Assembly (NCBI GenBank): GCA_022225965.2
Contig: JAKJXP020000046.1
Span: 62,001-126,000, forward strand
Direction of reading: 5' to 3'
Origin: Diatrype stigma
Lineage: Eukaryota; Ascomycota; Sordariomycetes; Xylariales; Diatrypaceae
Length of the DNA: 64,000 bases
Shown piece by piece: positions 11,830 through 24,528 of this stretch; position 1 is the first letter of the stretch; each line of letters begins with the position of its first letter. Made by a program: the position numbers and the translations under genes. The notes beneath the pieces were generated by a model. It was not told the origin of the DNA. It worked only from the letters and a program-made list of their open reading frames with translations, and did not search any database.

Positions 11830-13763
11830 GGTAGTTGAATGGGTGGATAGGTGGATGGATGATGCTGGCTTGTGGTTCAGAGGTTGGGGTGGTCTTGGGG
11901 GTATACACGGATGTGGGAGAGGAAGCTGTGTCATATCTTTGCCCCTCTCAGTTGCCATACTATAACCAGAAATACAGGAACTCCATCCTAGTTGGTCCCC
12001 TATCACAGCTCTTTATGCTAAACCAAAATACGCATTGAATACACTCAGAGCCATACGGGGTTGAGCGTCCTTCTTCCCCTAAACCATGTGCTCGTGGTAG
12101 AAAGCAGGGGCTGACACGAATGTCTATGGTACTGCAATATATTATAAGATTATTGTAGTCCACTGGTCTATCGGCGGCGTGACAAACCGACAGGATAGCA
12201 CGAAGCATACGTAACTAATGTTGATATATTTTCATCCAAATCAGTCACTTACATACCTAGGTACCCAATTATGTTTACGCCGAGCCTAGTGACCATATGG
12301 CCCCAAGCGACCATATTTGCGTCCAGCACGTCTTCCTTCGTCGCCAGTTGAAGCGTATTGAGGTAATTTTGATTCTCTTAGACAATTCGACAACAGCTTC
12401 CAAATGTGCGTCTGTCACTACTAGGTCCCTGCCATCTTTGCCCTGATCGGTGTCATGCTCAGCCACGGTGCCAGGGGGTAATGTAAGATCCCCCGCGCCA
12501 CTACATTATCCGTTGCGTTCAATTAGCAACTGGTTCACGTCTACTTCTAGCTACCAACTCAACTCCGGTTAAGACCGAAGCTGCTCTTAATTACCTGTTA
12601 GGTGTTTCTGGAATGTTGTCCCAATTCTTGAATAGGGGTCAGGTAGGTAACAGAATCACTGCTGAACTTTGGAGGTTATAGAAGCAGAAACAACACTTCA
12701 TATACTAAACTTTTAGCCACTCTTTTCTTGTGGATAATAAGGTCTATGTAATTCCTTATAGCTCCGATTAATAACTGGGAGACAATGTAATAGCTTCTAT
12801 AATAGCTTCTGCTTTCGACCCCGACTTTGCAAAGCATCATATACTTTGGATGAGCTTATGATAACCCATTATCTGTCTCCTATGGATACCAACTATCTCT
12901 ACTTCTTGAATGTCATCATGCTACCAGCGTAATCGGTAGACATATTTTTAACGATGATATGATGACTTAGGACCATAGTGTATCCTTAATCGGCAGTGAA
13001 TATGCAAAGATTTGAGGTATGGATTGATGTATTATTACTTAGCATCCTTGTATCTATCGAGTCGGTATGTCCAGTGATATTGTCTCAGGTCTAGCTTATC
13101 GACAGCGTTAGTATGATATTACCATGATAATCAGATACTTACAACAGCACTAACTCTGGCTAATACGTGATGAAACGTCCCGCCCTCAAGGGAACGATGC
13201 CATATTGATGCCGTTTTGTTTATGTATCACAGTCTAGATTACATCCCGGTCCGAAATGGCCTTACACCCGAAAGTCAAGACCCGAGGGGGCTGTGAAATA
13301 CCTTCTGGATGCTTGCATAAGTACGGCTGGGAATTACCTGGGAGTGGGCGGTTACAACAGTTGAAATACTTGGATAATTGCAAAAACTCAATGGGCAACT
13401 ACATCAACGAGAAGTCCAAGAGGTAACTTTGTGAAGAGCCGAGCAAGATTCGAAGGCATAGTTCAAAACCTGAATCATGTTCTCTCTATATCCCTTGTGA
13501 TTGGTAGGGCGTTGAATGGGCGTAGCCAGCTAGAGATTGGTTGCTTTAATCTAAGGCATAGTGTCTGTATCTTCTCCTGCGATATAGTCGATGATGTGCT
13601 AAACTTTGACGAGCGAATCCCCCATCTCGGGAATATCCCGATACCCCTTTTTCTAGCATGACATTTAGCCTTCCACCATAATTACTAACAAAAGCTGACA
13701 GTGTATCTCTAAGACCCCTCTTGTAGTTTTCCCTCCTTTTCACTTCCATTCCGTGTCTGCTCT
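11830..13763. other. Intergenic, 1.9 kb, AT-leaning
   Basis: No supported gene. One ACCTAGGT palindrome (12255-12262). The stretch from about 12600 to 13150 is richer in A+T than its surroundings and has no open frame of note; I see no repeat pair that would define an element. Confidence 0.5.
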
Positions 13764-14282
13764 TCAGTCATGGCCAGAATATCCCGAGATGTAGAGTCTA
13801 TATGACCCGTAGTTGCTGTTGATGTTGGCGGAATCGCCCATGATGCCGTTGGCACCGCCATCGATGCAGTTCGCGACAAGCGGGGACGCCAGGTAGTCGG
13901 CTACCCAGGACGCGGTCCGGTTGAGTTGGTTCTGGATGTAGTGGACAGCGCAGAATCGTACGCCACAGGTGCCCTCGTGCCAGACCAGACAGAGACCAGA
14001 ATGCAGATGGAAGACCTCCTCCCCGTAGGTGCGGATGGTGTCGACGACGCTCTGGCAGTCGGAGACGGTGGCGTTGGATGTCTAAGACCTGTTAGCGGGA
14101 TGCCCACGAGGGTGGCTCAGTTTTTGGCAACTTACTCCATAGCAGGTGAAAGCGTCTCGCTTCTGCAGAGAAGCAGAGGGTTCCGAGGGAACTAGGCCGC
14201 TCTTTCCCTCAATCAGCTGCAGAGGGTTCGCAGCTGCGAGGCTGAAGACAGACACGGAGGCAGTGGCGATAGTGAACCTCAT
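13764..14282 (-). CDS. Small secreted cysteine-containing protein (candidate effector)
   Basis: Two exons, 14282..14136 and 14081..13764, give 154 residues. The 54-bp intron (14135..14082) has a GTAAGT donor, CTAAC branch site and TTAG acceptor. Without splicing the gene breaks into short frames that hide the mature protein. Residues 1-18 form a signal peptide (MRFTIATASVSVFSLAAA); a KR pair at 41-42 looks like a Kex2 site, so residues 19-42 are probably a propeptide. The mature part has six cysteines (47, 58, 80, 88, 93, 121), an NRT glycosylation sequon and a W-H-E-G-T-C motif. The C-terminal end is Gly/Asn-rich (IDGGANGIMGDSANINS). I do not recognise the family; size, secretion and cysteine count fit fungal effectors or antimicrobial-type secreted proteins, which is inference only. 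Confidence 0.82.
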
Positions 14283-17200
14283 CTTGGCAACCTATATGAT
14301 GAATATGTAGGGTACAAGATATGTGTTGTTCAAGGTTTCGGAGTCGTATAAACCCCGAAGCACGCGGTCTGTGGAACGTTTTCAGGTGATGAAACGGGGA
14401 GTTCAACGGAGACGAAAACTTCAAGACGCAAGAAGGAGACGGATGGCTCCTTCCTGCACATGGGAGCGGTGGTAGAAATAGGTGGTTATTCCTCTGATCA
14501 TCCGACCCAGATGAAACACTGTAACTTCCGCTTGCTGATGGAGTAAATCATTTAATTTACCCTACATGGCATCTTAGACATACTTCACATGTATAAAGGC
14601 TACGTGCATGGAGAGCAGACGATACGTATACTTCCAGGCTGTTAGTCCAACATCATTTCTATTTAATGGCCTGGCCTTTCACGATCAGTATACGACACTG
14701 TGTCTTCCTTGGGTAGTCGCTTGTGTAGTCTCAACGTCATTCTAGCAATCGTCCGAAAGCAGTGATGTTGTCGATATGCAGCGGAAACTGCCAAGCAAGC
14801 TTACAGACAGACAGCAAACAGAGCAGGGCGCTGGAGCGCATCCTTACATCACCAATGCAATCTTTATAACTCGTCAATGTTGGTTGGTGCAATGGCGACG
14901 TCGAAACGAAAAGGGGCGCGCCTGTGAATCTGTCGTCCCAAGCCGAACGTCGCACCGGCCGGGAGTGCAAACCCCGGAAATTATCGGGGCCAATATTGCG
15001 CTTGACGGCGAGTTGTATTCGCTCGAGCGGTTATCACGGAACATCGCCAATCTTGCAGATATGCGGCTCCGAAACCGATTCATGTCAGCTACCGACCTGA
15101 CGACCTCTGTTGGGTGTTTCTCCGCTACGGCTTTCCGAATGGGTCGGGCATGTGTGACGAGCCTTAATACGTGGTTCTGACGTCGCCCAGAGACACAGAA
15201 AACGCACAGGTAAAAGGCCCGAGGCGGGATGTATGATAAATGTCCGTCTAGAAAGAGGTTGCGTGGACATTATCTGGTGGTCGGATCTTTTAGTTGGGCC
15301 AGATAGAAAACGGGCTTCATTGGATTGGTCAAATCCATCCGTCATCATCTCAACGTAGCCATTGAGTACCCGTTTGGCTTGCAATGAACACCTCCTGAAA
15401 GCAGCTGTAGGTGTCCGAGAAGACACCACGATCTCGTGTGATGTTGTAGTTAGTGTATAAGTAGTGCAACATGGAGAGCTCACTGGATAAGTGGAATATC
15501 CCGTCTGAGCAGTTGACACATGCACACATGTTGAATACCTATATCCTTACCTTGGTAGGGATGAATTGTGACATATACACCTATTATTCGAAACACCGCA
15601 TGTTGTGTATAAACCTTACAGCAGAGACATACAGCCACACGAGATACGTAATGACCTAACTAGCGTCTTGATAGATGCTTGATAGATTTACCAGGGGTCG
15701 GTGAATTGCACTACATAGTACTTACTCACCTACTAACTACTAGTTACCTAGCGCCTGGTAGTATGTACGGATATGCGCCGGTTGATAAGGTTGATAGGGT
15801 CGATGCTACGCTACGTGCCTTGTAGGTAATCTCGCCAAGCCCCTGGAACTTACTACACGACACTCGTGCCTGGCTGCAGTCCCTCGCAGTTTTAAGCCAT
15901 GCAATAGCTGGTAACGAAATAGTTAGATCGAATTGCGCTGGGTGATCATTTCTCCCATTTTATCACGATCGCTCACCTTATCATTACTTTCATCATCATT
16001 GTCGTCATCATTATCGGTAATGCCCCGCCGGGAACATTTGCGCACCACGCTGTGGGAGGCTGAACTTTGAAAAAAAATCCTCTGGACATACCTACGTAAT
16101 GCAATAGGCGGCCTCGAAGCTTTACACACACAAAGGCAGTGCGGTCAAATGCGATGGGGATGAGGGTTTCTTATCAAGTAGGCACCTCTTTTTGCACCAA
16201 CCACACGATATGTGTTCAATTACATAGTACCTAGGTAGGTACTACATGTAGGTAGTAGGCTGGTGTGTAGGTCGGTAGACCTGCATACCTACCTACACTG
16301 CCTCTATGATTGCTTCAACCTGCAGGTGTTTTGCATTGCATCACTAGCTCCGGCGGTCAACGCCCAGTTCCGGACGAAGTCTCCCAGCGCCAGCAGCCCT
16401 GGATTCCCATGCAACATTTTCCTGTGCTACCCAGCCTATGTGCCCAAACATAATACCGGCCGAAAAGGATGCCCGCATTGTCAGCGCCGACCGGGACCAC
16501 GTCCTTCCGTTTGCCAATGGGAGAGGCCCTATTCGACTGGGTGGTATGTGTCGATGGTAACGAATATGATGGTGGCGGCGGCCTTTCAATTCTGTAGCTG
16601 GTGGTGAAAAGGACCAACTAGACTCTAGTTATATCCATCTATATCTATACGCGTAAAAGATAATATGCGACTGACAGGCCCGCCTGCCCATCCTTTACTT
16701 AAGCGGTGCGGATGATTCCGTTGGGGTCAACTAATACTTCATAACCTTGGCAGCTGCATGGAAGGGCCCAAAATCAATGGCAAGAGGCTTAGTACTTCGT
16801 ATGCACACAAGCCTTCCAGAATTATACCCATGTATGTTGGCTCAATTGAGTTCTTGGCGGGTTCTCGATCTCTAGTGCAACATCGCCACCTCAAGAGCTT
16901 GCCCTAGTAAAATAAAAGGTTCGGCTGCTCTAGCAGTCTAGGTTGTAACTTAGACTTAGGCGTTGGTCCCGCTCCGTTTGGCACATGGTAGGGTGGTTTG
17001 AACTTCCGACACAGAATATACCTATGCGGCTGTGTGGCTACGAACATATGGAAACTTCATTGGAGCTATGGGCAATCAACCTAAGTACATCCAACGGGTT
17101 GGTACGGATATCCGCAGATTGGGTTACATACATACCACCTGGGCAGAATGCAAAATGCAGAATGCAGAATGCATCCAACCTGGAAGTTCAGGATCTCGCA

Positions 17201-19540
17201 TAACACATGAATTTGGTGAGGGCATAGGTCGGCAGATCGGCAATATTCAGAGGAAAAGGGGGAGGGGAGTCGGGAAATGCCCATTTCTCCGCATTTCTGA
17301 AGCAGATATCTGTATACATCGGTACTTGCAGGAGATGGGCCGTCTCTTATTTAGGTGTTAGAGCCAGGAGGTGGTCCCTGACTAGGGCATACCCGACACA
17401 GTCTTGACCAATACAAGCAAGTATCTTCGATATATTTGTCCAAATCTAGTTAAGACCGGGTCAATGTCTGCTCAGCCCCTGTCAGCTCTCCACAACTTTC
17501 ACATGCTTTAGATGGCGCTAGTTTGATACCCTGGTGCAAGACTAATGCAAGGTTAGTGCATACATATTACAGGCCCGAACGAAAAGCTGAAATTGTAGGT
17601 ACCTAATGATGGCCGGCCAGTGATGGAGATCTTGGAATCATAATAACTAACCTCTTTTGCCCACACTTCACGTGTCTGAAGGCTACATACAGGTATAGAT
17701 AGCTAGGCAATGAGCACCTATGCTACCTAGGTAATTATCACAACGGTAGGTATCCAGCCCGCGCAGGGGTGGTTCTCGTCATGGATTGGAGCCAATTGAA
17801 GACCTATTACTCCAAAAACTAGAATCATGTCGTCTCTTGATAGAAGGGTAAAGCGCATGTGCTTGACTTGCCTTCGGTCAAACTTGTTTTAGACTGAGCA
17901 AGCGCGGGCGAGCACGCATTGATTAAACCAACCACAGCGTAGGAACGGGCGGGCATGTGACCGGGGGGCCTCCTCGTCTGTCAATCTGCTAACAGGGGAT
18001 TCGCCTTGAAGATAAAGTAAAACAGCACACAACAGGTCGAGAAACAGGTTGACAACATACGTACGATTGCGCGAATCGCGTTGTCCGATTGTCCAATGTC
18101 CCGTCGGTCATTCGTTCTGCCATTATTTCGTACCTACATACAGACTACCTAGGTAGGTGTGTACATACATACAATCTGCATACTTCAATAGTATCCGCGT
18201 ATTGCAGATAAGCTCAGGTGCTTATATCGTACATACAGTCAGGCTATCAGGCCCAGAACACACCATAAGCAACGGCTAAGGAAAAGGTCCAAGCAACGGG
18301 CCAATGGCGCCACTCTGAACCGTTGGTGGGGGCCGTACGGGTTATGTGCTCCTGGTGTTCCTGCAAACCACGTTTACCCAATTGATGAATGGACTGCGCA
18401 CCTATTGTATCGCGAAATATCACACCACAGACATACATCACGTACGTACGTATGTATGTATGTAGTAAACAAAACTGAGTGTAAGTACTACATGTACATA
18501 GATATTTACCTACCTATGTAGTCTAGTCTAGCTCGCTCGGTGTCTCCTTATCAGACGTGGGTTTGCGCAGTTGCGCCCGCTGAAGCACCCGTATTGTTCG
18601 GCTGTATTAAACCCAGTCCTTCCCCATGTTATATTATACAGAGTTTGCTGGTGGGTTGATGGAAAGAGAATCAAACCAGCTCGAGTGATTGCACCAGTGA
18701 TTGCACCAGTGATTGCACCAGTGATCGTCGCTCCTATTCACCCTGCTAGGTACCATGCTAGGTACCAATTCGCCCGTACCCACCCAAATAGCTAGGTCCT
18801 TTTATACAAGGTACATATTCTAATATTGTACATATTTCCCTGCCTCCCTGATACAACATACAGCGTCCTCGCTTGTGTCTTCATTCATTCATCCATTCGC
18901 CCACCGACCTATTCACTATTCACGCTCTTTTTCCGAGGCTTGGTCAATAGATCAATCCTATTATTCACTCGTTGACTAATATCGATCCCGGAGTCAGAAG
19001 ACAGAAAGCTTGGACTAACCAGGGAACCATCGTAATCATCGTCGCTCCTTCAGGAAACAACGACAAGCCACTACCTCCAGGTCGTGTTTTGCCAATACCT
19101 ACCCGCATACCCATGTGTTGAAGGACCCATTCAGCCCATTGTCGCCTAGTCCGCATCGTTCTATTATATCCTCTACGGCAGGATCAAAGCAGAGTACAGA
19201 GAAGGGATAGCCGCCATCATTGCGATCACATTAAGTGTGTATGCTGCTGGCCTCATAGGCCATCTGAGCAGCTTGGCTCCTTCCAGCGGTTTGACGACTT
19301 GAGGTAAGTTCAAGCTTCCGAACCAAATATCGCCCTTTGGGTTCTACTAGTCTAAACCTTTCCGTGCTAACCTGCTGTGCCTACTAGACTTACCAAGTCT
19401 CTTGGGTTGTCAGTGCTCGACGGAAGTGGTGGTTTGCCGAGTCTCAACAGCTGCGAGACAACGCGTATAACTTATTCATCCTGTTTCGGAATCATCACAT
19501 TATCCTTTCGTAAAAACAGCGACCCGCCACATCTCACGCC
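14283..19540. other. Gene-poor stretch, 5.3 kb
   Basis: No supported gene. Frames at 14776..15180 (+), 15085..15525 (-) and 16263..16607 (+) overlap opposite-strand frames and show no domain. The stretch carries several copies of the ACCTAGGT palindrome (16229, 17725, 18147), TACATACATACAT and TACGTACGTATGTATG runs, a GAATGCA repeat (about 17149-17172) and a 12-bp tandem repeat at 18684-18719. The last 500 bp is the leader of the next gene. Confidence 0.5.
18684..18719. repeat. 12-bp tandem repeat, three copies
   Basis: AGTGATTGCACC three times in a row, followed by a half copy. Intergenic. Confidence 0.9.
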
Positions 19541-20032
19541 ATGTCTTTCCACAAGCTTGATGAAAGGACCTCCGGGGCAGCCCAGTTATCGACCGAGCCA
19601 TTCCCAAGCATTTCGCCGACTTCTACTTCGACGACGACACACGATGAGAAGCTCTATCCTATCAGCATAGAACTAAAGCAAACGTCGAGCGTATCTCCTC
19701 CAGCGACTGCGCACCAGGGCACGCCTTACGAAACCGATATCGAGGCTATGACGACACAGCAATCTTCAGCTTCAGATCGCCTCAACCGGCAATCCATGGC
19801 CAACCTGGACCCCAATTGCTCCCAATGGCCTGGGAAGGATCACTGGAAGCAGAAGGCTCGGGCCGCCAAGATGAACAACCGGTCTTGCCAATGTTTCTCT
19901 CACCTTAGTAGACGAGCGAGAATCGCGTTAAAGATTGCCATCATCTTATTGATCGTCGGTATCGCTGTCGGTGTTGGTTTCGGCGTTAGCAAGCCTTTGG
20001 GTGCGAAGATTTGGAAACCGAATGGGGTCTGA
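19541..20032 (+). CDS. Single-pass membrane protein of unknown function
   Basis: Uninterrupted 163-residue frame. Residues 1-115 are polar, Ser/Thr-rich and probably disordered; a basic patch with a CQC motif (NNRSCQCFSHLSRRAR) precedes a transmembrane helix (about 129-149, IALKIAIILLIVGIAVGVGF). The end is short and basic (KPLGAKIWKPNGV). This arrangement, a long disordered N-terminus and a C-terminal anchor with a cluster of basic and cysteine residues before it, is common in filamentous fungi but no function is known to me. The cysteines next to the helix could be palmitoylated. ATG context is CACGCCATGTC. No upstream intron is needed to explain the frame. Confidence 0.75.
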   Translation: MSFHKLDERTSGAAQLSTEPFPSISPTSTSTTTHDEKLYPISIELKQTSSVSPPATAHQGTPYETDIEAMTTQQSSASDRLNRQSMANLDPNCSQWPGKDHWKQKARAAKMNNRSCQCFSHLSRRARIALKIAIILLIVGIAVGVGFGVSKPLGAKIWKPNGV

Positions 20033-21303
20033 AGTCGCTGAAACCCCACCTTCATCGCAGGAACAACAATTATCTCGCCCGGCACGCCTGGATTTCTAAT
20101 ACATGATTCGCCATGGGAACTTGTCACAGCCGGCCTTGTATTTCCCCGCTTTTTTGGCGTTTCTTTCCAATATGCCATCGATACCCTCAGCTGCCTTGTT
20201 GGACCTCTCGGGAGTTCGGTTGCTGTATATACTCATTTTTACGACTCGGCCGGAAGGCAAAACGGCCCTTTGTTTTCATACTACCTAGATGACGATGGGA
20301 CGGCGTTCACGGAGTAACCTGCATGTTGATGCAGAATTGATTTTTCGGACACCCAGGCATGTCACGTTCGGAGGCTCTCGTCTAGTTTCACCCAGCGCTG
20401 GTGTTATAATGGTCACGCAGAAGACGGATGGCTCAGGCTTAGATAGACATCTCAGCTGATCGGTAGGATGGTCGGTTATCTCGAGAAGAACAGAATCAAT
20501 AGAGGAAAAGGCCGCTCTTGTCAGAGTAGAGCCGCTATGAGGCGCTATTCGAGATTATCCCCCGTCTTTGGTTCGCGCGAATGCTGTTGGCTGCTTCCCC
20601 GCTGTGCAGGGGTCATGAATCTCGCATACGTTGGGGTCTAGACTCCAACCTTAGATCTGCTCTAACCTTTAGTTCCTACTACTGTCAAGCGCAAGAAGGT
20701 TCACGTGAACAAGAGCGGTCGGTTCACTAGGTAAGTATGTACATAGTATACCTACTATGAACGATGGTGTGAGCAGTTGTCCTATGCGGGTAAGCACGTA
20801 ACTACGTAGTAGCTGTGCTGATGGTTCCTGTTCAAGTTGCATCATACTAACTAAGCTACCCGACCAGATAGGTATAGGTAAGAGTTAAGTATCTCAACAA
20901 ATGCAGGCTGGTCTCGATCCAACCTAGACACAAGGAGTTAACAATATTGCCCGCACAACTGAAACAAGCTTGGCGTCGTGGTCAGGTGGTCAAGTAGTCG
21001 ATATGCGGGAAATAGTAATGCTCATATATCACAACTGACCTACATATTACGTACAGAGAGAAGCGAAGCCTAAGCCAAATACAGTTCCAGGCTTATCCCT
21101 TTCCATTCCTCTCACCTACTTATGTAGGTATATATCAAAACGATGCCAAGAATCGAAGTACGGAGAAAAAAAGATGACTAAGGAGATGAACCAAAAAGTG
21201 AGAGTCAAAAGGGGGAACTTATCTTCATAATCACACCACCTTCCTATCAGACTAAATTTCATCTTTCCGTTTGTGCTGTTGATATATTAATAACTTAGAT
21301 TAG
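20033..21303. other. Intergenic, 1.3 kb between convergent genes
   Basis: No supported gene. Contains GTATGTACATAGTATAC-like runs near 20735-20755 and short TACTTATGTAGGTA motifs near 21118. Likely 3' untranslated regions of both neighbours. Confidence 0.5.
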
Positions 21304-21939
21304 TTAGAATGGCACGTCCTGGAACTCCGGCTTCGCCGGCGTCCGCGTGCGTTGCGTGTCCCTCCTGCTGCCGTACCCGTGCGGCCCCTCCCCCCACCGC
21401 TCGTTCCTGCTAGTGGTATTTCTGTGATCGTAGGGCTGCAGCGGGCGGCTCCGTGGCCGGCGCGCGGCCGGCTCCGGTACCCGCGGGGCCGCAGCAGGCG
21501 CAGGCGGCGGCGGCGACGGGGTCGGGGCCGTCACCGTCACGCTTACATTGGGCGCGAGGTGCTTCTTGGTATTCGCTGAGCTCGACTGCTCCGCACTGCC
21601 GCCGCTATTACTATTCACGCCGGCTCGGAACGAGGCCGGCAGCACGGGGGGTCGCGACGGCCCCGCTGTCGCGGTCGTCGACGGACCGGCTCGGCGGCCT
21701 CCCTCGGACGCGGACACGGCGTCGCGCCACGGGAACCAGATCCGCTGGTAGACCGAGGCGTAGGTGGCCGCCATCTCGATGTCGGTCCCGGCCCGCTCGG
21801 ACGCCCGGTCCGCCCAGTTGGAGTACAGCATCACGGCCACGGCGATGACGGGGATCAGGGCGATGAAGACGAACATGGGGGTCCAGTTGCCCTCGTGTAG
21901 GTATTCTGTGGGGTGGCTGCTTCCTGCTTCGGCTGCCAT
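21304..21939 (-). CDS. Single-pass membrane protein with Pro/Ser/Arg-rich tail
   Basis: Uninterrupted 211-residue frame, GC-rich as other genes here. After a short polar N-terminus (MAAEAGSSHPTEYLHEGNW) comes one transmembrane helix (about 21-39, PMFVFIALIPVIAVAVMLY), then a conserved-looking juxtamembrane part (NWADRASERAGTDIEMAATYASVYQRIWFPWRD). From about residue 85 the protein is low-complexity, Pro/Ala/Ser- then Arg-rich, likely disordered. No catalytic motif is visible and I do not recognise the family. The opposite strand is open through the low-complexity part because of base composition, and I read those frames as shadows. Confidence 0.75.
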   Translation of the reverse strand: MAAEAGSSHPTEYLHEGNWTPMFVFIALIPVIAVAVMLYSNWADRASERAGTDIEMAATYASVYQRIWFPWRDAVSASEGGRRAGPSTTATAGPSRPPVLPASFRAGVNSNSGGSAEQSSSANTKKHLAPNVSVTVTAPTPSPPPPAPAAAPRVPEPAARRPRSRPLQPYDHRNTTSRNERWGEGPHGYGSRRDTQRTRTPAKPEFQDVPF

Positions 21940-24022
21940 TTTGCTTGATTGAGATAATAAAATAAACCCCTGGTTTTGCCGTTGTTAAAGAAGGGGTTCC
22001 CGGGAGATAAGATTCGGTTTATGAAAGGGAGGGAGAGAGAGAGAGAAAGACCAGCTGTTTATATAAATAGGAGAGTTTGTTCTGAAACAAGAAACGGGGA
22101 AGAATGTAACACAAATATGATGTGTGTTTAATAATAACAATTTCCTTGTTGTGCAGGTCAAATAAAATAAAATGTCAACTCGACGTCTTTCCTTCACTGC
22201 CTTACTTGAGGTAGTGCTAAGAGATAGAAGGGGTTCCTGCCCTGTGGGAGATCAACTCGGGTTCTCAGAAAAGAAAGGCGGAGGCCAGAAGAGAAGAAGA
22301 TAGAAAATACAAAAACGAAAGCAAGGCGTGTGTTTATGGGGTAGTTAGCGAGTGTGTAAGAAATGAAAAGAAGAGCCAACAATACCCCGGTTCCTGGGAA
22401 CGCAGGCGAGAGGTCCGCATGTGCTGGCTATATAGAAAGTGGCTTGGGATGAAAGGGAGGGTTCTAGACTTCTGGCGCTTCTTCGTGTTGTCTTAAGGAA
22501 AGTCCCTCTTCTTAGCGGCTCTTTGATTCGAAGTCGAGAGGCGGCTCTTCACAATTAGACAAGGCCGTTGTACTAAAGGGAGGAAAGAACAATGGAAGGC
22601 TAGAAGCATTGTATTCTAGGCGTAGGCCGAAGTTGTTAGCTAGTCTAGATTCCTTTGTCACTGGTTATCGAGGTGCAATATATGTAACAATGAAGTTTAC
22701 AGTTTCAATCGCTTGGTGCTTCGTGGGGTTGCTGGACACTCCATCGTTCCATGGCTCACTATCGTAGCATCCATTGTAACTTCGCATCAACACTGGAGTT
22801 CGATATCAATGTCTTCAGAGGTCTTCGTGAAGTATCAACGTCAGCTACCGTGTCTCCTGATTAGAGATGGATGCCAGTTTGAGTCATGCTATATAATCAT
22901 TTTTCCTGGCATTCAGACCGTCATCGTCAAGACATCCCAAGTCTCTGCCCACGATAAAGAGTACCGTGATTGCTCGGTAGGCGAGAGTCCTAACTAGCTT
23001 CTGTTCAGGTACTAGTTGCATTGACCTGATCTCCAGGTAATACTACGAGAGCCATTCTACTACAACGACGTTTTGGGCTTCGTAACTGTATATGCTCACC
23101 TACTATCCACGTATTCTTCATTGTAACCGCCATGCTTTCCAAACCCCTATTTAAGTTGCCTACCGTTTAAACCAAGTATGTCTGGAAGGAAGCCGACAGA
23201 CACAGGTAGTGGCTATGATATAACTGGTATGATGATCAAATAGGTCTGGATACCGGGAGGGACCCTAGGGACTGCTATACCATGCCGGCGCCGTGGTTGC
23301 ATTTTTGATCTACAGAATACCTTCCGGTAAAACAAGGGACTGCATAACAGCATGCAAACTGTGCTGGCCACGAATCTACTTGTTAGGTCAATATTTCTTG
23401 AGTATTGAAGGAATCCCCGTGACAAGGTAGGAGCTGTCGTTGTAGGACTTTCAAGGTGTATAGAAGGGGGTTGGCTCATTATTGTGGTTGATGCTTGATG
23501 TCAAGGTTGTTAATCACTAAATTAATCACTAAAAAAGGTTGCGCTTACCGAGCTTCCTCGAAAAATAGGGGCTCGAATCCATACTCCCCTAAGATTGGAT
23601 ATATTGTTCAATCAGTGATAGCAGTAATTAAGTTATATTCCTCGCAGGTTTTCATTTCTACGCAGCTGGAGTCAAGAATGAGGGTGATTTCAGGGCTCTT
23701 GGAATTGGGAGTTTGAACTATGGACATGAGATGATGTCACCAAAAGTTTTGTACAGGTACTTACCAACGTGCGGACCCGTAACTGTAAACACCTAAGCTA
23801 TAAGCTACCAGCCCCACCACTATAAGGCGTTGCGGCTGCTCCCAGACAACTAAATGATATGTGGATGGAATCTAGACCAACAAAACAACATTGCGAAACA
23901 AATTATTGAGCTATCAACGCATTTGATCTTGAGTTCAAACACCGTCCCAGACTAGAACTCATCATAGAGACTGCAGAAAAGAATCAATCTACAAGCTGAT
24001 CCTCCAGAAGGCTCCACCCAAA
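21940..24022. other. Intergenic, 2.1 kb
   Basis: No supported gene. The first 500 bp is the promoter side of the membrane protein gene and is pyrimidine-rich on its coding strand. The stretch 22713..22997 is open on the + strand without a recognisable product. Confidence 0.5.
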
Positions 24023-24528
24023 ATGGTATATTCCTTCCCGCCCCCTTCCCTCCTTTCAACTACGTCCACAACCTACATGCCTACCTGGCTAGCCAGATAT
24101 CTACATATCTACCTAGACGCCATGGCAGCAAGTAGCCCAGAGTACAGCAGTGCTAAGCACTCCAGGGATTACCAACGAAGCAGAGCAAGGACAGCAGCTA
24201 CACGTACGTGCACATGCAGCGCGCGCGGGACGCGGACCTGTTCGAGGACTTCTGCCGGGACCGGCTGCCCGACGACGACATCTACGTGGCGCCGCACCAC
24301 CAGCCCATCAACCCCGAGGACGAGGACGACGTCGTGCCCGACCAGCACGCCGCCTTCGGCATCCAGAAGGCCACCCAGCGCGCCCGCGAGCCCGCCTGGA
24401 AGGACCTCGGCCTCGCCGACCTCATGCGCCAGGGCCCCCCCGCCGGCGGCGGCGGGAGCGCCATCCGGAGCAGTGGGAGCGGCCCGCGCAAGGTCGCCGC
24501 TGCGGCGGGGTACAGGTTGCCGCGATGA
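24023..24528 (+). CDS. Small acidic protein of unknown function, intron after the start codon
   Basis: The well-supported part is 24166..24528, encoding YTYVHMQRARDADLFEDF, RDRLPDDDIYVAPHHQP, an acidic NPEDEDDVVPDQH stretch, a helical FGIQKATQRAREPAWKDLGL part and a Gly-rich end. The frame is closed by a TAA just upstream (24154), so an intron must end after it. The simplest model puts ATG at 24023-24025, directly followed by a GTATAT donor, and the acceptor CCAG at 24165, giving MGLPTKQSKDSSYTYVHM and 121 residues in all. The start context CACCCAAAATGG is strong. The branch site in this intron is weak, so the first exon remains uncertain. No family recognised; neither signal peptide nor membrane segment is seen. 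Confidence 0.65.

Noticed and set aside
14776..15525. Overlapping frames of 134 (+) and 146 (-) codons
   Set aside because: Mutually overlapping, no domain or hydrophobic pattern, and no splice model joining them to anything.
19461..19466. ACGCGT upstream of the 19.5-kb membrane protein
   Set aside because: Single copy; the hexamer occurs about as often as chance predicts in this window.
23540..23610. Possible tRNA-like T-arm (GGGGCTCGAATCC)
   Set aside because: No acceptor stem, D-arm or anticodon arm could be folded around it.
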